Below are positions 43,379 through 56,500 of a DNA stretch of 64,000 nt, piece after piece. The DNA lies in contig NZ_FWZX01000011.1 in NCBI RefSeq assembly GCF_900177295.1, positions 1 to 64,000 of the forward strand, read 5' to 3'. How positions within the stretch are numbered: position 1 is the first letter of the stretch; every line of letters starts with the position of its first letter. The position numbers and the translations under genes were made by a program. Below the pieces are notes generated by a model. It worked only from the letters and a program-made list of their open reading frames with translations, ran no database searches and was not told the origin of the DNA. The stretch is from Tistlia consotensis USBA 355 (GTDB lineage: Bacteria > Pseudomonadota > Alphaproteobacteria > Kiloniellales > DSM-21159).

Positions 43379-43948
43379 ATGCCACCCTCCTCGACAGTGA
43401 TCGCGTCGAGCCTGCTCGAGACCAACAGGCGGTTCCTCGCCTACTGGCTCGGCAAGCTCGAGGGCGAACGCATGCCGCGGAAGGCCCGGATCGACCCGAC
43501 CGAGATGCCGCGCCTGCTGCCCGACCTGGTGCTCTACGAGCGGCTGTCCACCGCCCATTTCAAGATCCGGCTGGCCGGCACCGCCGTGGTGCGCCGGCTC
43601 GGCGTCGATCCGACCGGCACCAACATGCTCGACCTGCTGGCCGAGGCTTCGCGGCAGCCGGTCGAGCGGGCCCTGAACCGCATCCTCGACGAGCCCTGCG
43701 CCCACGTCTCGCGGGTCCGGGACCGCTATCTCTCGGGCCGCCAGGCGGTGGTCGAGGTGCTGCGCCTGCCGCTCTGCGACGAGGCGGGCGAGGCGCGCTT
43801 CATCATCTCCTCGACCGCCGAGACCGCCGACGAGTTCGTCTGGGCCGACCCCCAGGAGCGCCCGGTGCTGCTCGCCGAGCTGGTCGAGCAGTCCTTCTTC
43901 GGCTGGAGTGGCGGCGACGGCGGCGAGCTGCGGGTCGCCGGCCTCTGA
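43379..43948 (+). CDS. PAS_5-family sensor protein (paralogue 2)
   Basis: 189 residues with the same plan as the preceding gene: FLAYWLGKLEGERMPRKARI, FKIRLAGTAVVRRLGVDPTG, LNRILDEPCAHVSRVRDRY and VVEVLRLPLCDEAGEARFI. Roughly 60% of aligned positions look identical by eye, so a tandem duplication is clear. Both end with RPxLLAELVEQ-F and a short variable tail. Each has its own upstream promoter, so they may respond to different conditions. Confidence 0.82.
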   Translation: MPPSSTVIASSLLETNRRFLAYWLGKLEGERMPRKARIDPTEMPRLLPDLVLYERLSTAHFKIRLAGTAVVRRLGVDPTGTNMLDLLAEASRQPVERALNRILDEPCAHVSRVRDRYLSGRQAVVEVLRLPLCDEAGEARFIISSTAETADEFVWADPQERPVLLAELVEQSFFGWSGGDGGELRVAGL

Positions 43949-43950
43949 CG

Positions 43951-44777
<827 letters not shown>

Positions 44778-44781
<4 letters not shown>

Positions 44782-46127
44782 CCGGCGGCGTCCTCGATCG
44801 AGCGCGCGATCTCCTCGACCACCGTGACGATCAGCGCCTCGTCCTCGCCCTCGGCCATGACCCGGATCACCGGCTCGGTGCCGGACTTGCGGATCAGCAG
44901 ACGGCCGTGGCCGTTGAGCCGTGCCTCCCCGGCGGCGATCGCCGCCTTGACGCCGGCCGCCTCGAGCGGCCGTCCGGCGCCGAAGCGGACGTTGCGCAGC
45001 AGCTGCGGCAGCGGCTCGAAGACCCGGCAGACCTCGCTGGCCGGGCGGCCGGCCCCGACCAGCACGGCGAACACCTGCAGGGCCGCGATCAGGCCGTCGC
45101 CGGTTGTCGAGTAGTCGCTCATCACGACGTGGCCGGACGGCTCGCCGCCCAGGTTGCAGCCGTCGGCGCGCATCCGCTCGACGACGTAGCGGTCGCCGAC
45201 CGGCGTGCGCGTCAGGCCGATGCCGAGCTCGTTGAGATGGCGCTCCAGGCCCAGGTTGCACATCACCGTGCCGACCAGGCCCTGGCCCTTGAGCTGGCCG
45301 CGCGCCAGCCAGGAGCCGGCGATCAGCGCCATGACCTGGTCGCCGTCGATCGGCCGGCCCTTCTCGTCGGCCAGGATCACCCGGTCGGCGTCGCCGTCGA
45401 GCGCCAGGCCCAGGTCGGCGCCCTGCTCGACGACCGCCCGGCACATCGCCTCGGGCGCGGTCGCGCCGCAGTCGCGGTTGATGTTGAAGCCGTCGGGCGA
45501 GATCGCCAGCGGCACGACCTCGGCGCCCAGCTCGAACAGCACCGCGGGGGCGACCCGGTAGGCCGCCCCCTGGGCGCAGTCGACGACGACCTTCAGGCCG
45601 TCGAGGCGCAGCTGCCGGGGGAAGCTCGACTTGACGAACTCGATGTAGCGGCCCGGCGCGTCGTCGAGCCGTCGCGCGCGGCCCAGCCTCGCGGCCGGTA
45701 CCAGGTCGCCGTCGTGGCCGCCGTCGATGCGCGCCTCGATCTCCGCCTCGACCGCGTCGGACAGCTTGAAGCCGTCCGGGCCGAACAGCTTGATGCCGTT
45801 GTCGTCGAAGGGGTTGTGCGAGGCCGAGACCATGACGCCCAGATCGGCGCGCAGGCTGCGCGTCAGCATGCCGACCGCCGGCGTCGGCAGCGGCCCGAGC
45901 AGCACGACGTCCAGGCCGACGGCGATGAAGCCGGCGGTCAGCGCCGGCTCCAGCAGGTAGCCGGAGAGCCGCGTATCCTTGCCGATCACGACCTGCGGGC
46001 GATGGCCGCCGTCGCGGCGGAACAGGGCGCCCGCCGCCATCGCGACCGACAGGGCGGTCTGCGCGTCGATCGGCGCGACGTTGGCCTTGCCGCGGATGCC
46101 GTCGGTGCCGAAGAGCTTGCGTGTCAT
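44778..46127 (-). CDS. glmM: Phosphoglucosamine mutase
   Basis: 449 residues. [15 protein letters not shown] at the N-terminus; the phosphorylated Ser (about residue 103) in [18 protein letters not shown]; metal loop [12 protein letters not shown]; and C-terminal [16 protein letters not shown]. It converts glucosamine-6-P to glucosamine-1-P for UDP-GlcNAc, hence peptidoglycan and LPS. The ftsH-folP-glmM order is an ancient conserved arrangement. Confidence 0.97.
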
Positions 46128-46175
46128 GGTCGATTCCGGAGCAACGAACGGGAAGCTATAGCAGAAGCCGCGGCG

Positions 46176-47207
46176 TCAGTGCGCGGCGGCTTCGTCGAGG
46201 GCGCGCTGCAGGGCCAGGGCCTGCAGCGTCTCCGGCACGTCGTGGACGCGCAGGATCTGGGCGCCGCGCGCCGCCCCGGCCAGCGCCACCGCCAGCGAGC
46301 CGGGCAGGCGGCCCTTGGGCGGCTCGCCGGCCGAGAGGCGGCCGATGAAGGCCTTGCGGCTGGCGCCGAGCAGGACCGGGCAGCCGAGGCCGTGGAACAG
46401 CGAGAGACGCGCGATCAGGGTGCAGTTGTGGGCGACGGTCTTGCCGAAGCCGATGCCGGGATCGACGCAGAGCCGCTCCCTCGGAATGCCGGCCGCCGTG
46501 CAGGCCTCGAGGCGCGCCGCCAGATGGTCGAAGACCTCGAAGGCGACGTCGGCGTAGCGCGGGTCCTGCTGCATGGTCGCCGGCGTGCCGAGCATGTGCA
46601 TCAGGATCACCGGCAGGCCGCTGCCGGCGGCGACGGCGAGCGCCTCGGGATCGTGGGTCAGGGCGGTGACGTCGTTGATCACGGCGGCGCCCGCCTCGGC
46701 GGCGGCGGCCATCACCGCGGCGTGGCGCGTGTCGATCGAGACGCGCACGCCGGCCTCGGCCAGCGCCGCGACGACCGGCCGGATCCGCGCGATCTCCTCG
46801 GCGACCGTGACCGGCTTGGCGCCGGGCCGGGTCGATTCGCCGCCGACGTCGACGAAGGCGGCGCCGGCTCGCCACATCGCGAGGCCGCTCCCGATCGCCA
46901 CCTCGGGGTCGAAGCGGTCGCCGCCGTCGGAGAAGGAGTCGGGGGTGACGTTGACGATGCCCATGACGGACGGCCGGTCCATCGCCACCCCGGCGAAGGG
47001 CGGCCGCGGCGCGCTCAGGGGCTCGAGCTGGGGCTGCGCCGCCTCCGGCAGCTCGGCCAGGGCGCAGGGCTGGCGCTCCGGCGAGCCGCCGTCCCAGCGG
47101 CCGAGCTCGACCCGGGCGAAGTGCAGGGCCTGGCCGGCGAGGGCGCGGCCGCCGGGCAGGCGGCGCGGCGTCGGCTCCAGCGGCTCGAGGTAGAAACGCG
47201 CGGTCAT
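46176..47207 (-). CDS. folP: Dihydropteroate synthase
   Basis: 343 residues from the ATG at 47205-47207. The catalytic barrel begins at about residue 75 with SVMGIVNVTPDSFSDGG. VDVGGESTRPGAKPV is the second pterin loop, VINDVTAL and LLGASRKAFIGRL follow. The ~70-residue N-terminal extension (FYLEPLEPTPRRLPG) is typical of alphaproteobacterial FolP. It condenses p-aminobenzoate with the pterin diphosphate and is the sulfonamide target. The ribosome site is weak. Confidence 0.94.
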   Translation of the reverse strand: MTARFYLEPLEPTPRRLPGGRALAGQALHFARVELGRWDGGSPERQPCALAELPEAAQPQLEPLSAPRPPFAGVAMDRPSVMGIVNVTPDSFSDGGDRFDPEVAIGSGLAMWRAGAAFVDVGGESTRPGAKPVTVAEEIARIRPVVAALAEAGVRVSIDTRHAAVMAAAAEAGAAVINDVTALTHDPEALAVAAGSGLPVILMHMLGTPATMQQDPRYADVAFEVFDHLAARLEACTAAGIPRERLCVDPGIGFGKTVAHNCTLIARLSLFHGLGCPVLLGASRKAFIGRLSAGEPPKGRLPGSLAVALAGAARGAQILRVHDVPETLQALALQRALDEAAAH

Positions 47208-47268
47208 GGGCTGAGGGGTAGCCTCCCGCTCGGGCGGCGGCAAGCCCGGAAGCCTGCGGCCGAAAGCG

Positions 47269-47298
47269 GAGCGCCCCACCTGGAGGGGCGGGGCGCTC
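47269..47298 (-). terminator. Terminator candidate after ftsH
   Basis: gagcgcccc (47269-47277) and ggggcgctc (47290-47298) form a perfect 9-bp stem with a 12-nt loop, 25 bp past the ftsH stop. On the minus strand it is followed by CGCTTTCGG, a weak U tract. Confidence 0.55.
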
Positions 47299-47322
47299 GT
47301 CTTCCGGTCGATGGGGCGGAGC

Positions 47323-49251
<1,929 letters not shown>

Positions 49252-49344
49252 GGTTGCGTTTCCTTCGCTCGGTCGTCTGCGTGCCGAACAGACCGTCCGC
49301 GGGAGAGGGCGACCCCTCCCGAGACCGTTCCTATCCTGCGCCCC

Positions 49345-50745
49345 TTAACGAAATACTGTAAAGCTTCCGGCGCTCAGGGGGCAGCGCGGGAGGAATTCGG
49401 CGGCAGAGCCCGTCTCGGCGCATTCACGCCGTCTAGCGGTGAAGTGGGGCAATCGCGGGCGCCCGTCAAGATCGCGCAGCGTCGGCAGGCCCGTCTGTGC
49501 GGCCGCAGGGACACAGTCGAGCGGGCTGCCGGCGGCCCGGCTCGCGGCCAGCAGCGTCCTCCGCTCGGCGGGCGGGAGGCTGCCGAGCGGCGTCACGGGG
49601 CCGTCGGGCGCGCCGGCTCCGGCCGCCGTGGCGGGCAGGCGGAAGCGGCCGTCCCACGGCGCACCGGCCGGCCCCCGGCCTGCCGTTCCGCCGATCGCGG
49701 CGGCCTCGCGCACGACCAGCAGGCGGCCGCCGCGGCCCGGCAGGATCCGGCAGCCGGCCAGGGTGGCGCCGCGCGGCCCGGCGTCGCCGAGCCGCGCCAG
49801 CAGGCGCGCCAGCTTCGGGCCGCGCGGTTCGTGCTCGCGGCCGGCGACGGTGCGCAGGACCCGGCCGAGCGCGGCGAGGGCGAGCGGCGGCGGCGCCTCG
49901 AGCAGCGCCCGGCGCTCCAGCCAGGCGAAGCCGCGCGGATCGAGCCGGCAGCAGCCGGCGAGCAGCCGCGCGACCGCCGGTTCGCTCCAGCGGCGCAGCC
50001 GGCCGTAGGTCTCCGCCAGCTCGGCGCAGGCTGCGCTCGAGAGGCCGGCCTCGGCCAGAACCTGCCGGCCGCGGCGCAGCCGGACCCGGGCATAGGCCGG
50101 GTCGGCGTTGCTCGGATCGTCGAGCCAGTCCCGCCCGGCGGCCCGCAGGACGGCCTCGAGGCCGGCCCGCGGCAGGTCGAGCAGCGGGCGCAGCAGACGG
50201 ACCTCGTCGAGGAAGCCGACGGCCGGCATGGCGGCGAGCCCCGCCGGGCCGCTGCCGGCGGCGAGCCGCAGCAGGAAGGTCTCCGCCTGGTCCTCGCGCT
50301 GGTGGCCGAGGACGAGGTGCAGGATGCCGGCCTCGCGGCAGGCCCCGGCGAGCAGGCGGTAGCGCGCCGCCCGGGCCGCCGCCTGGAGGCCGCCGGCCGG
50401 CTGCGGAGCGTCGCGGCGCCAGAGCAGGCTGCGATGCGCGATGCCGAGCCCGGCGCAGAGCCGGCCGACCCAGGCGGCCTCGGCGGCGGCCTCCGGGCGC
50501 AGGCCGTGGTCGACGGTGAGGGCGAGGATCTCCGCGCCGGCGTCGCGGGCCCAGTGCGCCGTCAGTAGCAGCAGGGCCAGGCTGTCGGCGCCGCCCGAGA
50601 CCGCGACCGCGAGCCGGGGCCGGGGCTCGAAGGGCGCGAAGCGCGCCATCAGGGCGGCGAAGGCTGCGGACTCGGGAGGCGCCCTGTCGGGCCCGGCGGT
50701 CGCCGGGCCGGGCGGGGCGGGATCGGCGGCGGGCGGTGCGCTCAG
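49345..50745 (-). CDS. tilS: tRNA(Ile)-lysidine synthase (possible CTG start)
   Basis: 466 residues if begun at CTG 50743-50745. The PP-loop motif AVAVSGGADSLALLLL and LTVDHGLRPEAAAEA are present. LVLGHQREDQAETFLLRLA and DWLDDPSNADPAYARVRLRR complete the enzyme. It makes lysidine at C34 of tRNA-Ile so that AUA is read. The first ATG (50647-50649) lies inside FAALMARFAPF, a segment conserved at the start of relatives, and has no ribosome site. The 96 bases between it and the cpoB stop contain no ATG, GTG or TTG in frame. A CTG overlaps that stop (CTGA). I favour the earlier start but less firmly than for pfkA. Confidence 0.85.
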   Translation of the reverse strand: MSAPPAADPAPPGPATAGPDRAPPESAAFAALMARFAPFEPRPRLAVAVSGGADSLALLLLTAHWARDAGAEILALTVDHGLRPEAAAEAAWVGRLCAGLGIAHRSLLWRRDAPQPAGGLQAAARAARYRLLAGACREAGILHLVLGHQREDQAETFLLRLAAGSGPAGLAAMPAVGFLDEVRLLRPLLDLPRAGLEAVLRAAGRDWLDDPSNADPAYARVRLRRGRQVLAEAGLSSAACAELAETYGRLRRWSEPAVARLLAGCCRLDPRGFAWLERRALLEAPPPLALAALGRVLRTVAGREHEPRGPKLARLLARLGDAGPRGATLAGCRILPGRGGRLLVVREAAAIGGTAGRGPAGAPWDGRFRLPATAAGAGAPDGPVTPLGSLPPAERRTLLAASRAAGSPLDCVPAAAQTGLPTLRDLDGRPRLPHFTARRRECAETGSAAEFLPRCPLSAGSFTVFR

Positions 50746-51674
50746 CAGCCCAGGCGCCCCTTCTCGCGCTCGGCGCGCTGGCGGATCGTAGCGGCCGCGT
50801 TGGGATAGCGCGCCAGCAGCGCCGTGTAGGTCTTGCAGGCGTCGCCGCGCTCGCCGACGTTCGACAGCGACATGCCGAGCTTCAGCAGGTTGTCGGGCGC
50901 CTTGCTGCTGTCCGGATAGTCCTTGAAGCCCTCGGCGAAGACCACCGCGGCCTGCTTGTAGTCGCCGCGCACGTAGAAGGTCTCGCCGAGCCAGTACTTG
51001 GCGTTGCCGGCCAGCTCGTCCTTGGGATGGGCCTCGAGGAAGGCCTTCAAAGCCGCCTCGGCGCGCGGATAGTCGGCCTGGCGCAGCAGGCCGAAGGCGT
51101 AGTCGTAGTCCTCCTTGGCCGAGCCGCCGGGCAGCTGCACGGCCGGCAGCGCGGCGGTCTGGCCGGGCGCCGCGCTCTCGACCGGCGCCGCGGTCTCCGG
51201 CGCGGCGCCCTGGGGCATCGTGCCGAGCACGCGTACGCCGCCTTCCTTCTGGCCCGACATAAGCGGCTTCTCGCCGCCAGCCGCGGCGGGGGCGTTCTCG
51301 AGCGCGCCGATCCGGGTGTCGACCTGCGCCGACAGCTTGTCGACGCGGCCGTTCGTCTCGTCGATCCGGTGCGACAGCTCCTCGACCCGTCCGGTCAGGT
51401 TGCGCAGCGTGTTCTCCAGGTCGTTGAGACGCAGCAGCAGCGGGCCCGCCTCGCCTTCCGGCACCTTGAGGTCGGTCGCCGGCTGGCCGACCGCGACCTG
51501 GCGCTGCAGGACCTGGACCTCGCGCTGCAGGCGGTCGAGCTGCTGGCTCAACGCCTCGATGGTGCTGTCCTGGGCGGCGGCCGTCGAGAGGGGCGCCAGC
51601 AGGCCGAGGGCCAGGGCCAGCGCCAGGGACGCGCAGGCCCGACCCCGCCAGGGCGCAGGGCGTGGGAACTGCAT
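50742..51674 (-). CDS. cpoB: Tol-Pal system protein CpoB/YbgF
   Basis: 310 residues from the ATG at 51672-51674. The signal peptide ASLALALALGLLAPLSTAAA is followed by a coiled-coil trimerisation region (IEALSQQLDRLQREVQVLQ) and C-terminal TPR repeats (DYDYAFGLLRQADYPRAEA, then YWLGETFYVRGDYKQAAVV). It sits in the periplasm and coordinates peptidoglycan synthesis with Tol constriction. ATGs also exist at 51698 and 51713; GAGG 9 nt before 51674 favours the shorter form. It follows pal, but a terminator lies between. Confidence 0.92.
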   Translation of the reverse strand: MQFPRPAPWRGRACASLALALALGLLAPLSTAAAQDSTIEALSQQLDRLQREVQVLQRQVAVGQPATDLKVPEGEAGPLLLRLNDLENTLRNLTGRVEELSHRIDETNGRVDKLSAQVDTRIGALENAPAAAGGEKPLMSGQKEGGVRVLGTMPQGAAPETAAPVESAAPGQTAALPAVQLPGGSAKEDYDYAFGLLRQADYPRAEAALKAFLEAHPKDELAGNAKYWLGETFYVRGDYKQAAVVFAEGFKDYPDSSKAPDNLLKLGMSLSNVGERGDACKTYTALLARYPNAAATIRQRAEREKGRLGC

Positions 51675-51867
51675 GCCGGTGTGCCTCGCGCTGCTCATGG
51701 GAGATTCACCCATAATCCCTGTCCAAGCTTGTTGTCGGAATTGTGGCGCGCCCGATCTTGCGGCGCCGGGGCGGCCCGACAAAGGACAAAAATCGCCGCG
51801 CGCACGCTACGGACGCGCACGCTGCGGCCGACCGGGACCGGGACGGCGTCGGACGCGGCCGGCGAAA

Positions 51868-51903
51868 CGAAAACGGCCCGGGCCCGCTGGTGCGGACCCG
51901 GGC
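51868..51903 (-). terminator. Rho-independent terminator after pal
   Basis: On the minus strand GCCCGGG (51897-51903) pairs with CCCGGGC (51876-51882). The inner CCGC/GCGG extends the stem across one mismatch around an ACCA loop. CGTTTTCGTTT follows (about 51867-51875), a clear U-rich tail. It lies 30 bp past the pal stop and separates pal from cpoB. Confidence 0.8.
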
Positions 51904-51933
51904 TCGTTCGATCGCTAGACCGTCAGGCCGCGC

Positions 51934-52422
51934 TCAGCGGACGACGAACTGATCGCGCCGGTTCTGGGCCCAGGCGTACTCGGTCGAGCCGAGGACCGCC
52001 GGCCGCTCCTTGCCGTAGGAGATCGTCTTCAGGCGGCTGGCGTTGACGCCGCGGGCGACCAGGTACTCCTGGACGGCGTTCGCGCGGCGCTCTCCGAGCG
52101 CCAGGTTGTACTCGCGGGTGCCGCGCTCGTCGCAGTTGCCCTCGATCGTCAGCTGGACGCTCGGGTTCTGCTTGAGCCAGGCGGCCAGCTTGTCGACGGT
52201 GCCGCGCTGGTCGGCGCGGATGTCGCTCTTGTCGAAGTCGAAGAAGATGCGGTCGCCGACCTGCTGGGTCAGCGCTTCCTGGCTACCGGCGACCGGACCG
52301 CTCGGCGCGGCCGTGGTGGTCTGCGTGGTACCGGTGGTCGCGCCCGTGTTCTGCTGGGACGACTCGCACGCGGTCAGCGCGAGCGCCGCGGCGGCAACGA
52401 TGGTCAACAGCTTCAAAGACAT
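51934..52422 (-). CDS. pal: Peptidoglycan-associated lipoprotein Pal
   Basis: 162 residues from the ATG at 52420-52422, with AAGGGG upstream. The lipobox LALTAC gives Cys19. A Thr-rich linker precedes an OmpA-like domain: RIFFDFDKSDIRADQ, LTIEGNCDERGTREYNLALG with the peptidoglycan-binding Asp/Arg, and YGKERPAVLG. Anchored in the outer membrane, it binds the wall and interacts with TolB and TolA. It has its own promoter inside the tol cluster. Confidence 0.96.
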   Translation of the reverse strand: MSLKLLTIVAAAALALTACESSQQNTGATTGTTQTTTAAPSGPVAGSQEALTQQVGDRIFFDFDKSDIRADQRGTVDKLAAWLKQNPSVQLTIEGNCDERGTREYNLALGERRANAVQEYLVARGVNASRLKTISYGKERPAVLGSTEYAWAQNRRDQFVVR

Positions 52423-52555
52423 TCTGGTTCCCCTTGTGCCGCAGAGTCGTCTGTCGATGGTCTGACGGCCTTGGTGAAAGGTTGATGAGGTGTTTTCGCC
52501 CGCCGCCAGTGACGAACCCGGACACAACCCCTCGCTGCGGCTGCGAAGTAGCTGG

Positions 52556-52584
52556 ACTATATTGCCGCAACCCTATGGAATCAA
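52556..52584 (-). promoter_or_regulatory. Promoter of pal
   Basis: On the minus strand TTGATT (52579-52584), 17-nt spacer, TATAGT (52556-52561). The -35 region overlaps the tolB stop. Transcription would start near 52549, leaving a leader of about 127 nt before pal. Confidence 0.65.
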
Positions 52585-53991
52585 GGGGGACCACGCCGGG
52601 TCGGAAGCATCGAGCGGGGTTTGAACTTTGCGCTCGTTGAAGCCCGTCAGATCGATGGTATACAGCTTGCTGGTGACCTTGCCGTTGCTGTCGGCAGGAT
52701 CCTGCCGGAAGTAGGCCAGGACGCGGCCGTTCGGGGCCCAGGTCGGGCCCTCGACCAGGAAGCCGCTGGACAGCATGCGCTCGCCCGAGCCGTCGGGCGC
52801 CATCACGCCGATGTAGAAGGTGCCCTGGTTCATCCGCGTGAAGGCGATCAGGTCGCCGCGCGGCGACCAGACCGGGGTCGCGTAGCGCCCCTCGCCGAAC
52901 GAGATGCGCTGTACGTTGCTGCCGTCCGCGTTCATCACGTACAGCTGCTGGGAGCCGCCGCGGTCGGAGTTGAAGACGATCCGGCTGCCGTCCGGCGAGA
53001 AGGAGGCCGAGGTGTCGATCGCCGGGTTGTCGGTCAGGCGCTCGACCTTCCGGGTCCTCAGATCCATCGTGTAGATGTCCGAGTTGCCGGCCCGCGCCAT
53101 CGAGAAGATCACCCGGTTGCCGTCCGGCGAGAAGCGCGGCGCGAAGGTCATGCCCGGGAAGTCGCCGAGGACCTCCTGCTGGCCGGTGTTCAGGTTGAAG
53201 AGATAGACGCGCGGCGTGTCGTTGACGTAGGCGAGGTAGGTGATCTCCTGGGTCGTCGGGCTGAAGCGCGGGGTCAGCACCAGGTTGCTGCCGTCGGTCA
53301 GGAACTGATGGTTGGCGCCGTCCTGGTCCATGATCGCCAGGCGCTTGATGCGCCGGTTCTGCGGCCCGCTCTCCGAGATGTAGACGATGCGGGTGTCGAA
53401 GTAGCCCTCCTCGCCGGTCAGCCGCTGGTAGATCGCGTCGGAGATGATGTGGGCGATGCGCCGCCAGTTCGACGGCGTGGTCATGTAGGCGAGGCCGGTC
53501 ATCTGCTGCTCGGCCAGCACGTCCCACAGGCGGAACTCGACCCGCATCCGGCCGTCGGCCTGCAGGTCGACCGAGCCGCTGACCAGGGCCTGGGCCCCGA
53601 TCGCCCGCCAGTCGCCGTAGCGCGGTCCGTTCTGCAGCTCCTGGCTGGTCTGCAGGAAGGCCGACTTCTCGATCGTCTTGAACAGGCCGGAGCTCGCCAG
53701 GTCGTTGCCGACGACGCCGGCGATGTCGATCCCGGTCTGGGCCAGCTCCGGCCGTGCCGGCTGGAAGTCGCTGACCGCGATCGGCATCGGGTCGACGAAG
53801 CCCTTGGTGATGTCGACGTTGAGCTGCGCCTGTGCGCTGCCGGCGCCGCCGACGGTCAGCACGGCGGCGGTCAGCAGCAGGGCGACCCCGGCCACGGCGC
53901 GGCCCAGGGTCCGGCCCAGGGAGCGGGCCGGCGCCCGGAGCCGGGGCGTGAGCGGGGCGGTCGTGAGCGGGCTTGAGGCAACGTAGGGCAT
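52573..53991 (-). CDS. tolB: Tol-Pal system beta-propeller protein TolB
   Basis: 472 residues from the ATG at 53989-53991. The signal region [20 protein letters not shown] ends near AQAQ. An N-terminal domain (FDPMPIAV-like [18 protein letters not shown]) precedes a six-bladed propeller with repeated FSPDG motifs ([34 protein letters not shown]). TolB shuttles between TolA and Pal in the periplasm. It follows tolA by 2 nt. Confidence 0.96.
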   Translation of the reverse strand: MPYVASSPLTTAPLTPRLRAPARSLGRTLGRAVAGVALLLTAAVLTVGGAGSAQAQLNVDITKGFVDPMPIAVSDFQPARPELAQTGIDIAGVVGNDLASSGLFKTIEKSAFLQTSQELQNGPRYGDWRAIGAQALVSGSVDLQADGRMRVEFRLWDVLAEQQMTGLAYMTTPSNWRRIAHIISDAIYQRLTGEEGYFDTRIVYISESGPQNRRIKRLAIMDQDGANHQFLTDGSNLVLTPRFSPTTQEITYLAYVNDTPRVYLFNLNTGQQEVLGDFPGMTFAPRFSPDGNRVIFSMARAGNSDIYTMDLRTRKVERLTDNPAIDTSASFSPDGSRIVFNSDRGGSQQLYVMNADGSNVQRISFGEGRYATPVWSPRGDLIAFTRMNQGTFYIGVMAPDGSGERMLSSGFLVEGPTWAPNGRVLAYFRQDPADSNGKVTSKLYTIDLTGFNERKVQTPLDASDPAWSPLIP

Positions 53992-53993
53992 GC

Positions 53994-55235
53994 TCAGAAC
54001 ATCTCCCGGGGGTCGAAGTTGAGGACCAGGTCCTGCCAGAGGTTGTAGTCCTCCTGGGGCAGCCTGAACGGCTGGCACTCGAGGATCGCCCGGCGCGCGC
54101 TCTCGGCGGCCGCGCGATAGTAGGCATTGTCGGCGAGCTGGCCGACGTTCTCGAACTCCGGCGGCGCCGCCAGCGTTCCGTCGGGCTTCAGGCGTACGCG
54201 CACGGAGACGCGCAGGCGCTCGGCGCTGCGCGCGCCCGGGTCGATGCGCCAGCAGCGCTGCATCTGGCCACGGATCATCTGGCCGAGGGCGGCGGCGCGC
54301 CGGGTCAGGTCGATCGACTGCGTGACGTTGCCGGTGCGCTTGGCGACCTGGGTCTGCTGCTCCTGCTTGACCGCCGGCTTGAGGTTCTTGTCGACGTTGC
54401 GCAGCACGCCGGCCAGCAGGTCGTCGGTCGGCTTCTCCTTGCTCGGCTCCTGGGCGCGCACCGGCGCGGGCGGCGGCACCGGCTGGGCCGGCTTGGCCTC
54501 CGGCTGCTTGGCCGGCGGCGTGTCGTCCGGGCGCGGCGGAGTCGGCAGCGGCACGATGCCGGCCATCAGCGGCTTGTCCTCGCTCGGCTGGGCCTGCTCG
54601 GCGGCCGGCTCCGGCACCGGCCGGGCGCTGTCCGGCGGCGTCTCGACGGTCTCGGCGGGCTTCGGCTCGGGGCTCGGCCGAGGCGTCTCGGGCGTCGGCG
54701 CCACCGGGCTGAGCTGCGGGGTCGGCTCGACCGGCTTGGCCTGGACGGGCTTGGCCTGCGACTCTTTGGCCTGGACCGGCTCGGCGGGGGCCGGCGCCGG
54801 CGGAGCCGGGGTCGGTGCCGGCTCCTTGGCCTCGGTCGCCGCCGGCACCGGCGCCTTGTCGGGCTGCACGACCGGCTCGGGCGCCGGCAGCTCGCGCGCG
54901 CGGCTCGGCGTCGGCTCGACCGCCGGCGCCGGCTGCGGATTGGCCTGCTGCGGCCGCGCGACCTCGTCGACCGCGTCGACCGGCTTGCTCTCTTCGGCCG
55001 ACTGCACCGGGCCGATCTGCTCGGCCGGCAGCGAGGCCAGCTCGGAGACCTGGTCGAGGTTGACGATGTCGATCGGCACGATCATCTGCGGCGGCTTCGG
55101 CCGGAACAGCTGCGGCACGCCGACGACCACGAACAGCGCGATGGCGAGGTGCAGCAGGCCGGACGCGACCATGCCGCTCCACATCTTCCCCGAGGAAGAG
55201 AGCGGTCTCAGTTCGATGCTCGTGACGAGGCTCAT
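53994..55235 (-). CDS. tolA: Cell envelope integrity protein TolA
   Basis: 413 residues. A short cytoplasmic start precedes a single membrane helix ([19 protein letters not shown], about 26-44). A long Pro/Ala/Glu/Lys-rich spanning domain (about 95-300, many PxPxP and EPxPAP stretches) replaces the helical type of E. coli. The C-terminal ~100 residues are a TonB/TolA-like domain ([20 protein letters not shown]). It transmits proton-motive force from TolQR to Pal/TolB. The Pro-rich linker length is likely variable. Confidence 0.92.
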   Translation of the reverse strand: MSLVTSIELRPLSSSGKMWSGMVASGLLHLAIALFVVVGVPQLFRPKPPQMIVPIDIVNLDQVSELASLPAEQIGPVQSAEESKPVDAVDEVARPQQANPQPAPAVEPTPSRARELPAPEPVVQPDKAPVPAATEAKEPAPTPAPPAPAPAEPVQAKESQAKPVQAKPVEPTPQLSPVAPTPETPRPSPEPKPAETVETPPDSARPVPEPAAEQAQPSEDKPLMAGIVPLPTPPRPDDTPPAKQPEAKPAQPVPPPAPVRAQEPSKEKPTDDLLAGVLRNVDKNLKPAVKQEQQTQVAKRTGNVTQSIDLTRRAAALGQMIRGQMQRCWRIDPGARSAERLRVSVRVRLKPDGTLAAPPEFENVGQLADNAYYRAAAESARRAILECQPFRLPQEDYNLWQDLVLNFDPREMF

Positions 55236-55262
55236 CGGGCGCGCGGGCTCGGCTGGCGGCGG

Positions 55263-55769
55263 CTATTGGGCAGGCGGCTTGCTCGGCGATCTCGGGGGCT
55301 GCTGCCCCGACGGCGCCGCCTGCTTCGGGGTCGGCATCTCGGTAATCAGCGCAACGTGGGTGAAGCCGGCGAGGTTCACCAGTCCCATGATCTGCATGAT
55401 CGTGCCGTACTGCAGCCGCTGGTCGCCGCGCACATAGATGCGGGTATCGGGCTTGTTGTTGGTGATGGCACGCAATTTGGGCACCAGCGTGTCCTCGTCG
55501 ACCCGCGCGTCCTCGATGAAGATGCTGCCGTCGGCGCGCACCGAGATGACCAGCGGCTCGACGGGATCGGGGATGACCGGCGCCTTGGCCTTGGGCAGGT
55601 CGACCTGGACGCCGACCGTGAGCAGCGGGGCGGTGACCATGAACACGATCAGCAGCACCAGCATGACGTCGACGAAGGGCGTCACGTTGATGTCGCTCAT
55701 CGGCTGCCAGCGCCGGCGCCGGGCGCCCCAGCCGCGCTCGCCCCGACGGTGCATGATCGGTCCGGCCAT
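55263..55769 (-). CDS. tolR: Biopolymer transporter TolR
   Basis: 168 residues from the ATG at 55767-55769. [20 protein letters not shown] is the membrane helix with the essential Asp, and the periplasmic domain contains [19 protein letters not shown] and [18 protein letters not shown]. The C-terminal tail is Pro-rich. With TolQ it forms the proton-driven motor. Starts 2 nt after tolQ. Confidence 0.95.
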   Translation of the reverse strand: MAGPIMHRRGERGWGARRRRWQPMSDINVTPFVDVMLVLLIVFMVTAPLLTVGVQVDLPKAKAPVIPDPVEPLVISVRADGSIFIEDARVDEDTLVPKLRAITNNKPDTRIYVRGDQRLQYGTIMQIMGLVNLAGFTHVALITEMPTPKQAAPSGQQPPRSPSKPPAQ

Positions 55770-55771
55770 GC

Positions 55772-56500
<729 letters not shown>

